Source: Lobulomyces angularis
Lineage: Eukaryota; Chytridiomycota; Chytridiomycetes; Lobulomycetales; Lobulomycetaceae
Assembly (NCBI GenBank): GCA_027604685.1
Contig: JADHYX010000015.1
Coordinates: 5,446-69,445 of the forward strand
Direction: 5' to 3'
DNA: 64,000 bases
Of the stretch, positions 46,993 through 60,648 are shown piece by piece. Position numbers and translations under genes: made by a program. Position 1 is the first letter of the stretch. Each line of letters opens with the position of its first letter. The notes beneath the pieces were generated by a model. It was not told the DNA's origin and searched no databases. It saw only the letters and a program-made list of their open reading frames with translations.

Positions 46993-47421
46993 TTCTTTTC
47001 ATAGTAATATATGAAATTATCTGAATGTCGATTAGATTTTTTTTTTTCAATGAATAATTAAGTTTACATTCAAATGCGAGGTATAAAACAAAATAAATTG
47101 TATTATTTAACAATTCTTTTGTAAAAGTTTGTAACATAAAAATAAAAAAAACGAAAGTCTAATAATTAAATTTTAAAATAAAGTCTTTAAACACAATATA
47201 AATAAATACATTCTACAGCATGATAACCTTAAAACTTTGTAAAAAAAGTTATGAACTTTATAAATAAGCATTTCTCAATATCATACCATTTTATAATCGT
47301 AGTGAATTAAAAATGCAAACATTAAAATGACCAACAATGATAGGAAAATAACCTTCTTTATGGAATAATTATCATTTTGGCAAAAAACCCTTAATAGTTT
47401 TCAGTAATTTAATAAATAAAA
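46993..47421. other. intergenic, convergent gene ends
   Basis: Between the 3' ends of SUV3 (plus) and the sugar transporter (minus). A/T-rich; nothing recognised. Confidence 0.6.
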
Positions 47422-48857
47422 TTAATAATAACAAGAATACCCAAAGAATTTATTGTATTCATAATTTTTAATATCAAAGTCAAAGGAATATATAAATACT
47501 GCAGCTATTACTGTTAGAAAATAATTTAAATTATTAAAATTTTTGGTGTGTAAAAAAAAAGTACCTCCAGCACTTCCAGCAAAAAAAAATTCCGTAGGAT
47601 GAAAATCAAAAAACATAACAGACAGTAAGCTTGAAACAATAATACTTAAAGCAGTGGCAAAATTTTTGACAATTGAATCTGCGTACTTTAGCACAAGACT
47701 TACTAAAATTCCACCAATGGCTTGATTTAATGTAACAAATAGCACTGTGAAATTGTAACCCTGAAAAATACCATTTTCAAATATACTTTTATAATCAGTC
47801 AACAGCATAATGCAGGAGGTAAAGACCATCGAAAAAAAACTCAGCTGTATATTTCTAACCCACATGCAGCTGTTAGGAGATTTTACTTGCTTTTCAAAAT
47901 AACAACTTGCATATCCGCTACTAATGGCTGAATTTAAAGGAAATATAATAGGTTACATTAAAGTTTTTAAATCAACTAAATTTTTTTTACCTGAAATGAG
48001 AACGGAAACATATCCAATAAGTGGATTATCAGTGTCTCTTAACTCACTTTTACCAGGACCAAACTGAACCAATATTACTGAAAACATCAACAAAATTAAA
48101 GCAAAAATTTTTTGATTCTCAAATTTTTTATTTAAAATAAAAAAAGAAAATACTGCAGTGGTTATTATCTTTGACTGTATGATTATTTGAAAGGTTGCAG
48201 GATCCAAATTGGAAACTGCTCTGATTTAGGAAAAAAGTTAAGTTTGTTTAAATAGCAAAATGTGATATTGTTTTACATAAAAAGCAGATTGTTTTGAAGT
48301 GCGTATATCAGCGCGGGTATAATCATTACGTAATATTGTTTTGGATCTAATACATCATCCGAAAAAACTTTTCCAAATTCCTATGTGATGTGAAATAAAA
48401 TTTAGTTTAAATGAGAGTTGTAAAACAAATTGGTCATTAGGTGTACCTTAAATTTTCCTTTGCATTTCAAGAACACCGCTGTCGTAGCAATAACAAATTT
48501 TATTATCTCACTAAAAAAAATTGTGGTTGACTTTAAATACTGAATGTTTGTGGAAATAAACGAGTATCTCAATAATAACGAAACTGAACTGGTTTGAAGT
48601 ACCAAAAAAAACAGGACAGACAATTTCTGTAATAACTTCCTTGTTTCGCTTTTTGGTATATCATCATTGTTGTCGTGAGGGGATGCATTTAACTCTAACT
48701 TATTCAGCTCCTGCTCATTTTCTTCAAGTTTTTTGGATTTAAGCGGTTTAAGTAAAATCTCCTGCTCTTCTGTTAACTTGTTTGAATCAAATTCTTTTAA
48801 GATATTATCAGAAGAGTTTTGGCAAATTTTTATGTTTTTTATGAGATGTGTAAGCAT
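47422..48857 (-). CDS. nucleotide-sugar transporter (SLC35A type)
   Basis: Five exons: 48857-48447, 48380-48277, 48220-47991, 47927-47565, 47510-47422; 398 aa. A cytosolic acidic N-terminus of ~75 residues precedes about ten membrane helices. NNLLFIAVSNLDPATFQ, QSKIITTAVFS, ISSGYASCYFEKQVK, RNIQLSFFSM and GGILVSLVLKYADSIVKNFA are the ordered signatures of the UDP-galactose/CMP-sialic acid/UDP-GlcNAc transporters of the Golgi. The exact sugar cannot be told from sequence. The last intron (47511-47564) is 54 nt without a stop. Confidence 0.9.
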
Positions 48858-49169
48858 CTTTTTGAAAATTCTATTTACATTAATTAAAACTCCGAGGAAA
48901 TGCACTATAATAAATTGATTTTGAAACAAAGTACATGTACTGAGTGTTAAAATAACAAAGCAGAAACCTTGTATGAATCAAAAAAATATTAACCAAAAAA
49001 GTATTCCTCTAGTGCTAATTTTGAAAAAGAGGAATTTCAAGTGTTGAAGCTTAGAATTTTTATAAAAAATTGAATGTAATTAAATCCAGACTAATCATAT
49101 TAAAATTTCGTTAAATAAAAAATGCAATAGTAAAAAAATAAAAATAATAAATAGGAAATTGTTGAAGCT
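48858..49169. other. intergenic
   Basis: Between RECQ4 (3' end) and the sugar transporter (5' end), both minus strand. Nothing recognised; holds the transporter promoter. Confidence 0.5.
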
Positions 49170-52100
49170 TTAATGCTGGTTACACTCTTTTAAAACTTTT
49201 CTTGCCAATCTCGTCAATTCTTGAAAATTGATATGAATATATTTGTTCCAAGCAGAGTTTCTATTCCTATTTTAAAAAAAAATTTTAAAATACTTTAGCT
49301 AATTTTAATAACCATTGTGAAGCTGGATACTTTGGACTAGAAATTCCATGAAATATTCTTGCTACTGCCCTTCCTAATATTTCATTAAACTTAAAATGTT
49401 CTTATTAATTTTATACCGTTCTTTATTACATCTTTATGACGATTAACAAATCCTTTAACTTCAATTTGCAATGCAGTTTTACTTATTTACAAAAAAAAAA
49501 AAAAATGCTTTAAAAAAATAAAGCTTAGTGATATACGATAATTTGGATTTTTCAATTAGTTCCTCATCAACAAATCCATAATTTGAAAGATCTTTTTCAC
49601 CATTGCCGCCTTCCTTCTCACAATCTTTTGTAAAATAGTTCTCAATTTCTGTGTTAAAATAATCAAACACTGTTTTATTAAACTCCTCCTTATTTATAAT
49701 ATTCATGTGTTTCACGGATTCTTTCACTGATTCAAAAGCATGTTCATTTAATAGTTTGTAGAGCTAGTATTTTTCATAAGCAATAATGATTAATTTTTTT
49801 TTTTTTTCGAAAAATAAAAATTGTTGTTTCACCTTATCAATTTTCTCCACTTTACCATTTTCCAATACTCTTAAATTTTCGCATAATTTTTTTTTTAAGG
49901 TTTCAAGTTGATAATCTAATGCCAGAATTAAATCTTCTTTATCCTGGATTTTTTTTTGTGGAACTACAAAAAAAAAAAATTTCAGTTTTATTCTTTTTTG
50001 TATTTCTTTTTTTTTCATTCTCAAGAATTAGAAAATAACCTTCGTTGTCATTATTTTGAATTTCCATTGGTGAATATTCAAAAAGGAATGATTTAAACAA
50101 TATTTCAACCACAATTTCTTTTTTATACTTAAATAAATAAAATTAAAATTATATACTCCGAAAGAGTTCTTTTAATGATACCTTTAAATTCATTAAAGTT
50201 TGATGAAAATCATTTGTAGAGATTTTTAAATCATTACAACATCTAATGGTGTCCACAATAAAAATTCCCCGTTGTGAATAAAATAATTTTTGTATGCAAT
50301 CAACAACTTTTTCACTTTTCGCTAAATCCTCTATAGGTGTTGTAACAAACCTAATTTTGTATTCCGCAAAATATTCTAAAGAAATTTGAATTTAAGTTAA
50401 AAAATAAACAAAAAAATAACAATTTGGAATTATTTAATCTATTTACGTTGATAGTTTAATCGATAATTGAATTCTTTATCAGATTGGATATACTTTATCA
50501 ACGTTAACACTTGCGTTTCACTTAAATCAAACTCTCTCTCTATAAACTCATTACTTAAGGATATACTATTTTGTCCACTGTCTTTATTGATGTAATCTCT
50601 TTTGTTTAAGGAGAATATCTTCAACAGAAATCTCCAAATTGAACTTTCTTCCACACCCTCATTAAATGCAAAAGACCTTTGCTTGATATAATCTTCTTTT
50701 GCCAAAAATAGATGGCAAAAAGAAGGTTTACCATCTCTACCACTCCTTCCAATTTCCTTTTATAATTGTTAACATGAAAATATGTTAACAATTCTTACCT
50801 GAACAAAATTTTCCAAACTTTTAGGTAAGCTGTAATGTATAACACTTCGAACATCACTCTTGTTCACTCCAAGTCCAAAAGCTATTGTTGCTACCAAAAT
50901 TCTAATTCTATTATCCATAAATCTTTTTTGAATATTTTGTCTCTCTTTGATATTTTTTCCCGCATGGTAACTTTCGACTGTAATATTCTTCCTTTTTAAA
51001 AGAAAACATATTTTATCGGCTTGAGACTTAAAAAATTGAAAATATTTTTGGATTAAACAAAAGTTAAAATCATATTTTCAAGACAATTACTTGATACATA
51101 GTGTATATAATTATGGATTTTAAATTCTTGTAACTTGGAGATTCTAAAAGTTCCAATAAATCTTTGTCCCTATAAATATAAAAAAATACAACTATCAATA
51201 TTAATGACTTCTTACTTATTTTCAGTTTTTGAAATTGTAACGTGAGTCTTGGGATTGATAACAAAATTAAATTCCTTTGAGAGCTCAACTCGCTGATAAA
51301 TATTGAACATTTTACAAATATCTTTTCTTGATTTTACAGTTGACGTTGCTGTCAAACCCAGAATCTTAAGGCCACTTCCAAATAATTCAGTTAATTTATC
51401 TGAAAGAGTAATATAGGAAAATCTAACGCGATACAATATTCATTAATTTATAGCTTCATTGATTTTTTCCTCACCTAAAGTTATGAGACCACTCCGAAAC
51501 ACAATGTATCTCATCAACACAACATAAAACTACAGGGGGGAAATTTCCGTTTCGCACAAATTCCCCTAAATGATCACAATAAAGTCTCTCTGGGCTTATA
51601 AATAGAATATCGACTTGATCGTTTGCTAATCTGTCAAAAATAAAACTCCGCTCAGCCTAAAAAATTTAAGAAAATTCAAAACAATTAAATTATATTTACA
51701 GCAGTGGAATTACTACACAGCACTTGTCCATTTAAACAAAGTGGTAAACATTTGAGTTGATCATACATGAGAGATATAGTGGGGGATATTACCAATACCA
51801 CACTCTGCCTATATTGACTTTTTTCTACACAAGAGTTGTTATTTAACTCTTGATTGAAATACTTTTTCAATATGAATGCGGGAAGTTGGTAGCACAATGA
51901 TTTTCCAAAACCGGTAGGAAATGAAACTAAAGTGGAATTTCCTTTTAAAATTTCCTTTATAGCTTTTTCTTGCTCTATAAAGGAAAAATTGGAAAGTGTA
52001 ATCATTTGATTATACCTGATTTAAATTCGTCAAATCCAAGTTTCATTTGCGACAAAGACTCTTTTAAATTAACATAGTATGTTAAGTTTTCCGTATTAGG

Positions 52101-53933
52101 AATTAAAGAACCAGTAATAGTCGTAGACAAATATGAATTGTCTATTCTGCTGAAACTATAATATAAAAATAAAGTGTAAAAAAACAATAAATCCATTTTA
52201 TAAAAAAATACATGGAGTTATTTGTTTCCTCTTTTATCTCAAAAGTGAATATGTTTTTTTCCTCTAAAAAATTCAATTTATTATCTACTTCAGGTTTTAC
52301 AACGCCACAATTATGAGCTAAATCTTCAATGTTTTCGTTATGATTTTCATCATTAATAACTGAACTAAGATCACTTTTATATCTTTCTAAAATTAATATT
52401 TTTAGTAATCTTTAATTATACTTTGGCCGGCCGAATCCTCTATAACCGTTATTGCCACTAGCGGTACGAAATTTGCGAAGTTTCAATGCCCTAAAGTTTC
52501 CAGTATCTTTGAATTGAAAAAAAAAAAAATTTAATTCAAGAAAAAAAAAAAAAGAATACTTTTTTTTTTTTTTTCTACAAATTCTGTTGCAGCAGCATCA
52601 TTATGTAGTTTACTTTTTTTTGTTTTGATCGTATTATTACATTTCTTTGATTTATCATAAGACATGTCGTGTTCCATAGGTAATTCTCCCACATCCAACG
52701 ATTTCTTTCTTACTGAAGATTTTGAATCTCGCCTTTTACAGTCGCTGCTTGTTTTAGCTGATTTACATACTCTTTCGTCAGAGGAAGACTAAAATAAAAA
52801 ATTACATTTCTTTAACAGCAAACTCTTACACTAGAAGCTTCAACCAATGCCAAATTTCTTTTTTTAGTATGCTTTTTGGTATAATCGACTTCAGCTGAAG
52901 CTGATTCCTTAACATCGACCACAATTTTTGGAGTCCTTTTTTGTTTTTTTATAATTTCAACTCCTTCAAATAATTTTGCTTCCTCTTCATCAGTAATGTT
53001 TGCAGGCTCAGGGTTGCAGTTAAAAAAGCAGTTTTTATCTTCATTCCAATTAACTTCTTTCGCTATAATTTTGGTAACCATATTTTTTTTTTTATTATAC
53101 TCTCCTGGACCGCGCAAAAAAAAATCTTCAGCTGTACATAAACTTTTTACGGAAACTTCTTTAGTAAAATAAGAATCCTCATTTGCTACAAGATTAATTG
53201 TTTCTGTATGAATAAGCTTTTTTATTTCCTTAAGAGGTGATTTTATCGGATTTGAATCTTCGATGCAATTTAATGGCGGATTTTCTCCAAGTACGCATTC
53301 TGCATTAATTAAGGTATTCTCAGTTCTCTTAATTTCGTTTCCATTGAAGGCATTTCCAAAATTTTTTTCCAGTGTCCCTGTTATACTTTTTAAAGATTGA
53401 CCTTTTATCAGGCTCAAATTGAATTTTGAAATTTTTGTTGTATCAAGTTTAGCTAAATAACTAAAGCTATTCTGATTGATAGCTTTTGAGGGCTCTTCAC
53501 TCAAATTTTCTTTTTGAATTCCCTCAAAAATATGGGAAATTCTTTTTTTTGGTTTTATTGGGGTACTTTCAATGACAATATTCACATCTTCACAACTAGA
53601 ATTTTTCAGAGCGATTGCCTTTGGAGCAAAAAAACCTTGTTTCATCACACTCTCACACAACTTGTGAACCAACTCAATATTTTCAGCTTCATTAATTATA
53701 CAACTCTTTTTTTTTAGTTTGGAGTACTTTTTATACAATTGTTCTTGACATTGTGTTGGTATTTAATAAAAAATTTTGTAAAACTTAGAATTGTGTTAAA
53801 TTCCATCAAAATTACCTATCGCCCCACCAATATTTTTTATATCATCTAATTTAGGTTTTGTTCCGTTTTTTTCTCTAAATTCATTCTCAAATTTAATTAA
53901 AGTCAACTTGATCTTTGATAGTGTATTATTCAT
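49170..53933 (-). CDS. RECQL4: RECQ4 helicase with N-terminal Sld2/DRC1 domain
   Basis: Nineteen exons: 53933-53816, 53743-52830, 52788-52560, 52506-52422, 52382-52212, 52155-52016, 51974-51700, 51656-51475, 51422-51216, 51169-51091, 51026-50799, 50756-50447, 50375-50182, 50127-50040, 49963-49833, 49763-49537, 49481-49430, 49389-49313, 49266-49170; 1267 aa. Residues 1-50 ([20 protein letters not shown], then [13 protein letters not shown]) match Sld2. [15 protein letters not shown] is the basic RECQ4 linker. The helicase from ~550 has [15 protein letters not shown], a DEIH box with [18 protein letters not shown] and EIGRSGRDG. The end, [17 protein letters not shown], is typical of RECQ4. Sld2 function is in origin firing; the helicase acts in repair. 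Exon 5 acceptor and exon 17 donor were set by frame. Confidence 0.94.
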
Positions 53934-54000
53934 AATTATCCGAAAAACCCTTGTTTCAACTCATATTTTATAACAGAAAGATTTGGAATACTACATTAAT

Positions 54001-57000
54001 ATGGAAATAGAATTTAACGATATTGAAAGAGATAAAGTAAGGTTTTTTCTTTCTTATTTTAATTCCAGAAGAATTAAGCACACGACTTTCTAAAAATAAA
54101 CTGCTCATCACATTTTTTTAGGAAAATATTGTTTCTCTTAAACATGGTAGAAAAGCTTCATCTTTAGTTGAAGCTTTAAATTTAACTACAACCGACAAAA
54201 ATAAAATTATTCAAGATTTTGAGCGACGAATACAAAAACAAGAAGAAAATGAACTTGAGACACAAGATGAATTAGATATCTATCTGAAGTATATTAACTG
54301 GATTCAGCAAAATTTTCCTGCTGGACACAAAGATTTAAATGAGTTACGGTTTAAAACTTGCCGAAAATTTAAAGCTAACAGCAAATACAAAAATGACTTA
54401 AGGTTTTTTATTATTTTTATAAAATTTATTCAAATTTTCAATGAATTTTTATTTTTTTTTTTTAGATTCCTAGAACTTTGGATAAGCGTTGCAAGAGACG
54501 CCAAAGAACCCATTGAGGTTTTTAAATACCTTAGCATCAATGAAATTGGCATCACCTTTTCGTTGTTTTATATTGAGTACGCATCAGCCATGAAGTTTAT
54601 GGGAAAGTGAGACCTTTTATTGAAGTTTGCTTTTAATGTCTTTGGTTTTTTTTTTTGTGCAGATATAAGCAAGCCGATCAAATATTTCAGCTTGGTATTA
54701 ATAGAAAGGCTTTACCTGAATCTGAGTTATTACGAAACTATATACAGTTTCAAAAAGATCTAATTTCTTTTACTGCAGAAACTGATTTAACCATAAATAA
54801 TAATCCAAAACCTGCTAAAACTATTTTAAGAACCATATTTACTGCTGAAAATAATGATAATGTGTTTGAAGTACCTATGTATCAACCACAATCTGGAGAT
54901 CAACTTAAAGTTCGCCCTGATTCTTCTGATGAATTAAACGAAGATGAAAATGTACTACCTACTGCTGTTACAGCAAACGCCTGGGCAGATTTTGGTACAG
55001 AGGTAACAACAAATTTCCTAATTTTGCGCTACTAAATATATCATCCGAACATTAAACATCGGATACATCAATATAGTTTACAAGAAATAAAGAAAACAAG
55101 TTAAAACCTACCTCTTGGGTGGGGAAAACTATCCCACAAAAAAAAGTTAAAGATAAACTTCAATATGAAAAATTTACAGTATTTAGAGATGAAGATGCAG
55201 TAAATAATTCCTACTTTTATTCATTTTTATTGGTTTTTTTTTTAAAGGATGCTGTTGTAAAGAAGAAAAATTCAAATATTAGTGCCACCTTTGGTGATAA
55301 TTTTGAGAAAAACATTCAAAAACGAGAAAAAGGACCAAAAAAAACTGTTCCTTCAATAACTGAACTTCGCTTTAGCGAAAATAAATTAATGATTGATGGT
55401 GAGGAATACTGCTTTGAAGAATACAAGTTGAAATCCTATTCATTTGTTCCAAGCCCTAAAAAGAATAGTTCTGTAGAATTAGGTGATGCAACTAAGCAGC
55501 GCATATCAAAGTTTGAAAACAAACTTTACACGTCAGATATATCCCACTCAAATCTGACGGAAGATGCAACATTAACTACTCAAAAAAAAAAATTTTGTTT
55601 GTCTCCTACGATAAATACAAAAGAAGCCATGCTTGATGTTTTTCAAATGTTCAATCAACCTTTGAGTGATGACACTGTATTTGGTTTGCAAACCCAGGAC
55701 GAAGAAGAAGAAACTATTTCTGCCTTTGTTTATAAACCTGAAGCAGTTCAGTCATTTGGAGTTTTTCAAGATACAGAAGAAGTGAAGGATGACGATCAGG
55801 CAATAAAAGATTTTGTTATGAAAAATTGTGGCTCAGATGATGTAATTAACCATAAATCGAAAGTAGAAAATGAGCCACTGGATACACATTTTAACCGATC
55901 AAATACTTTTCCAGATGAAAATGAACGCGATGTTAATTTAAATAAAAACAAAGCTAATTCTAGGTTTCTTAATATTAACATTATGAAAAAAATAATTATT
56001 TAATGTACAGTGATGAATCATTCAATGAAGACAGCATAAAGCTTTATGAATTAAAATCGAATTTAAATGCATTAAATATCACGGACCATTTAGAAACGCA
56101 CGATCTTGAGGAGGAGGGTGATTTGGTAAATTATTTTACTCCAAAATTTGATAAAATTGCTAAGAAAAAAAATGCTTTCAAAAACTTTGATCTGATGACT
56201 CCAATTACTGAGGTAAAATAATTACGTTATGTATTTTTTCATTTTTTTTCAATTAAGGTTAATAGTTTCAGAGAAAATAGCATTTATACAACGTCATTAG
56301 GTAATTTCTCATTCACTGGGAACTTTGATCATACGATTAACAGTAATGCAACGATGAGCACCATTTTAAGTGGTAGTAACCAAAGCTCCAATAGCATATC
56401 TGTGGATTTTAATTTGTCTCCAAGGAAAAAATCCAGTAAAGATTCCCTAATGCAGAATGAGAATGAACTGTTATTGAAAAATAATGATATCATGCACCAA
56501 GATGAACTTTATACTTATTCGAAAATTGCTGATGCTGAAAAAGGCACTGAAAAATCGTTGGTGGAAGACACTAAGCCGAATAGAATGGATTTTGGTGATA
56601 AGTTAGATGAGGAAACCATAATGGAGAGTAGGTCCAAATCAAATGATGTTGGAAGTGAGTTAGAGGTGGACTATGAATTTCCTTTTATTTTAAACGACAT
56701 TTCCAACCCTGTTAATCCTTATGACCAAGTGCTAATTAATAAAATATTGTATTTTGCAGCCCAATATTTTGAACAGCCTGATGGCTTAGTATTATTGCAG
56801 AAAACAAGATTTTCTGTAGGTGAAATATTTAAAACAGCCCTGATTAACCAAGAAAAATCGAAAAAATTAAAATCTGGGAAAAACTACATTGGTGAGGATT
56901 TGATTTTCCATTTTCCTGAAGAGGAAGATATTAGCTACAAATTCCAAAAAAAACTTGGTGAAGGTAATTATATCATTTTCTCGAAATTTTTTACCTTGTT

Positions 57001-58317
57001 AGGTGGATACGCATCTGTATTTTTAGTGGAGGTGTTAAATAACTCCGACGAAGAACCGTATTTTTCACAAAACTTTATAAAGAAAAATGAACTGGTGGCA
57101 ATGAAAATTCAATCTCCTTCGGCCCCATGGTAAATTAAAACAGCTATTTTATTCTAGTAATTAAGAACTAATTTTATAAAATTAAAGGGAATATTACATT
57201 TTATCTCAACTTCAAAATAGATTATCTGAATTAACTTTAAAATCTATAATTAATCCCCTATCATGTCATGTATTTCAGCAAGAATCAGTCTTGACGTTAA
57301 GTTATGGTAAATTTGGATCAATTTTAGACTGTATCAATAAAGCACATAAGAATGGCTTCGGATCTGGTGGTACTACATCCTCTCTGTCTAGTAGTTTGGA
57401 TGAAGTACTAGTTGCATTTTTCACTGTGGAGATGCTGAATGTTTTAGAGAAAGTTCATGCTTGTGGAATTATTCATGGTTTGATCTTCAATTTTTTTTTT
57501 TTATTGAATTACATGCCAAATGAAAAGGAGACGTAAAGGCCGACAACTTTTTAGTTAGATTAGATATTGATGAAGAGGAAATCTGGGATTCCCCTTATCA
57601 AAAAGGAGGAGGTGAATCCGAAGATGCTGACGGTTGGGAAAATGTAACATTTTTGGCTATAAAAATTTATGAAAAATTTAATTTTTTTTTCAAGGTTGGA
57701 ATTGAACTAATAGATTGGGGAAACTCGATTGATTTGAGAGTTTTTCCGGAAAGTCAAAAGTTCATAAAAGGCGCTATTAAAAAAGCGGATCCATCAATTG
57801 ACCCATGGGAAATAAGAAATAGCAAAGAGTTTACCTATGAGATCGATTGGTATGGATGTGCCTCAGTAATTCATGTGATGTTGTTCGGTATTAAAGATAT
57901 TCAATATTGCTAACAAAATTAGGGAAGTATATGACTATTTTAGAGGAGGAGGCAGATCTAAGTTACTACCTAACATACGCCAGCAAATTTAAGGTGGCAA
58001 ATATACATATCAACAAAATTGCAGATCTGATGATAACAAAACCTCATCTAAAGTTAAGCAATAACTTAAAAAGGTATTGGAATATGGAATTATGGCAACG
58101 CACATTTGAGATATTGCTAAATTCAAGTGTCTACAATGAAATATTATTGAACTGTCAAGAAAATGGGGATATATGTGGACTACCAGAATTCCCTTTAATT
58201 GAGGAGATTAAAAATTTAAAATTGGATTTAGAAAAATTTATAATAAATGCGACGAAAAGCTCTGGAAAAAGCTTAAGAACTTTATTAAAAAAAATTAAAA
58301 GTGCCCAACTGGATTGA
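54001..58317 (+). CDS. BUB1: MAD3/BUB1-type spindle checkpoint protein with kinase domain
   Basis: Thirteen exons: 54001-54036, 54122-54402, 54466-54606, 54663-55002, 55077-55199, 55248-55963, 56011-56212, 56258-56963, 57003-57129, 57188-57477, 57528-57643, 57695-57887, 57923-58317; 1221 aa. A first KEN box lies at the very start (RDKENIVSLKHG), then the TPR block (YINWIQQNFPAGHKDLNEL). A second KEN box (TRNKENKLKP, about 270) and a GLEBS-like Bub3-binding motif (GEEYCFEEYKLKSY, about 358) follow. The kinase (about 843-1200) keeps the Gly loop LGEGGYASVFLV, Lys in VAMKIQSPSAPWEYYI, HGDVKADN and IDWGNSID, so it looks active. KEN boxes with an active kinase in one protein is the ancestral, unduplicated state. 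Confidence 0.94.
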
Positions 58318-58590
58318 AAAAGTATTTTTTAAACACTGTTAAGAATTTTATTACCTTTACCCAATTTAAGATAAAATTTTACTATAAACAAATTCAAGTT
58401 TCATTTATCATTTTAGCACAATTGCTATTAAAAATAAGTCTGGATTCGTAATATGTATCCTGAATCATTTAAAAATACTAAAAGCCAATTTTTTTTTTAA
58501 AATTCAATTTTCAGTGAATAAAAAAAGAAAATAAAATAAAAAGTAATTTTTTTAGCTACAATTTTTTTAAAAAATTTTTGAACTTATTTT

Positions 58591-59696
58591 TTAAATTAAT
58601 TTTTTCTTCTCCATATCCTAAAAAAAAATAAATAAAACATTTATCAAAGCTAATACGGAATCCTACCTTTTGTGAACCGTTCCAATAGTATATCATTTGC
58701 GCTACCAATACACCATTAAAGAATGTGGCTATTAAGAACCCAGTCAAAATTGCTAGAATTGAAAATTATAAATAAAATATTTTAAGGAAACTACCTATAT
58801 CTTCAACTTCTTGTATGGTGGTAAATACCCTCGCCATCGATCCAACAAACTGAAGAAATACTGTAATAGCAGATAACTGACCCGTAGATTTATTAATCTA
58901 TAATAATAAAAAAAAAATTATATTTAACGAGACAAAATGAAATTTTATATAAATACCCAGTTATTATAGGTTTGGGGCAGCTTTGAAGCAGTACCGAGAA
59001 ATACGGTAAACCACTGCAATTGAACTAGTAACGCTTCAGATACAAGAGATTCGTCAAACAGAGCCTAAAATTAAAATAAAAATAAATAAATTAGGTTAAA
59101 TATATGTATACATAGTTAAAGAGGGAAAAACTGGCGAATAAAATAATGAGGCCTATGAAATTTCTTTTGTAAAACAATAGCAACAATAAAATAAAAAAGT
59201 TTTGAAGATTAATTAAGATTGACTCTCCATAGGTGGATAAAGGCAACTGAAATCTCCAGTTATAACAAACTGCGATGGTGTAAGAAACCTTTTTCATAGT
59301 AAAAAAATCAAATTAATATTTTTTTTTGCATTAAATTACCGTTTCTAGAAAATAACTCGTAAAGGAAATACCCTTAGCATTCTTTTTAGATACAATTTTT
59401 AATATCTGGGGAACTTTTAGTATAGAACTTCCCAGTACAATTCCTATTCCTAATCCCTTACTGATAACTAGCTTGACGCAAGGAGTGTCACTTAACTTAA
59501 AATTAAGCAACGAGTCTGAGCATCTTACAAAAAAATAAAAATAAAAATGTTAGACTTTGCTTTGCAAAAATTTTCTAATGTGTAAAAATAAATACTTTTC
59601 TCCTATGAGAGGTGATAACAAATTATCTAAAATCAAAATTCTCTAATTAACCTTTTATCTATAGAGGAATTATTGTTTACCTTTAAGTAAATCCAT
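58591..59696 (-). CDS. MPDU1: MPDU1-like PQ-loop protein
   Basis: Eight exons: 59696-59681 (16 nt), 59626-59596, 59523-59340, 59288-59112, 59064-58957, 58897-58795, 58752-58667, 58617-58591; 243 aa (human 247). [71 protein letters not shown] and [15 protein letters not shown] line up with MPDU1 along its length. MPDU1 is an ER membrane protein needed to use mannose-P-dolichol and glucose-P-dolichol in glycosylation. The last residues are KKLI, a KKxx ER-retrieval signal. Two exons at the start are tiny, so a simple ORF scan misses the N-terminus. Confidence 0.93.
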
Positions 59697-60648
59697 CAAA
59701 AAATTTTATAATTTATTTAAATTTTTTTTTTTTTTTTAAAGTTTGAAATTTCAATTGCTTAAAATGAAGTAAAAGCATAACTGTTTAAAATACCATTAAA
59801 AAATTAAAGTAAAATATTAGAATTTTCCAAAGAACGATGTATTTTTAATAAAAGATCAGATAATAAAAAACTTGATTTTTGCCAACTTCCTAAATATATG
59901 AAGTAATGAAAATAATAAGAAAAAAAATTGATAATTAAAAATGTGTAATAAAAGATAACCATGAAAAATTGCTGCGTTACAGTTAGAAAAAATATAGCAG
60001 TCTTTACTTCTTCTATCTGTTTCAATTAGAAAAGTTAATTTAGTCAATTTTGTTTAAAAGTTAGGACAATTAGTAGACTAAGATTAAAATATGAAGATGC
60101 TATTTGGCTTTGTTTGATATGTTTGCGTTATCAAAAGTTAGTCATTGTTACTGGAATTTCCTCAAATTAAATAATATAATACTTTTTTAGATGATCGAGT
60201 ATTAAGTTTCGAACTGAACCGTTAATAAGGAATAAATTTCACTGCTTGTTACCGCACGGAGAAATTCACCTGAATGTTGTAAACATAAATAACGTTAAGT
60301 TTGAATAAAAACTTGTTTAAGAATGTTTTTTTCATTTCCATTCTTGCAAAGTAATAAACATTGCTTAAAATTACTACAACATTGAACTATTGGAACGTTA
60401 CTATTATTCAAAAATAATCTATGGTTAATTGAATTTTTAATTAATTTAAAAGAATTTTCATCATCATCATCATCATCTGGTCCATTTTTTAAAAAAATTC
60501 AAAACATATTTTATTTAAAAATTGATTAAAGAAAAAATACTATTTTTAATTTTTTTTCCACCTTACAATGGTATAAGGATAAAGGTGAAGGCTGAAATGA
60601 TTGGTTAAAAAATTTTGTTTCATATTAAATTTTATAATAAGGAAATTT
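59697..60648. other. divergent promoter region
   Basis: Between MPDU1 (minus) and the WD40 gene (plus). Contains only short hydrophobic low-complexity ORFs and a trinucleotide repeat at 60458-60477. Confidence 0.5.
60458..60477. repeat. (TCA)n microsatellite
   Basis: Six TCA units plus TC, about 170 bp before the WD40 start codon. It is short and probably polymorphic. Confidence 0.9.

Noticed and set aside
55200..57694. Many introns are a multiple of three and free of in-frame stops (for example 55200-55247, 56964-57002, 57644-57694, also 1734-1796, 40666-40710, 43784-43822, 47511-47564), hinting at regulated retention.
   Set aside because: With over 100 introns of 35-75 nt, about this many stop-free, frame-keeping introns are expected by chance. 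The family alignments are better with them removed.
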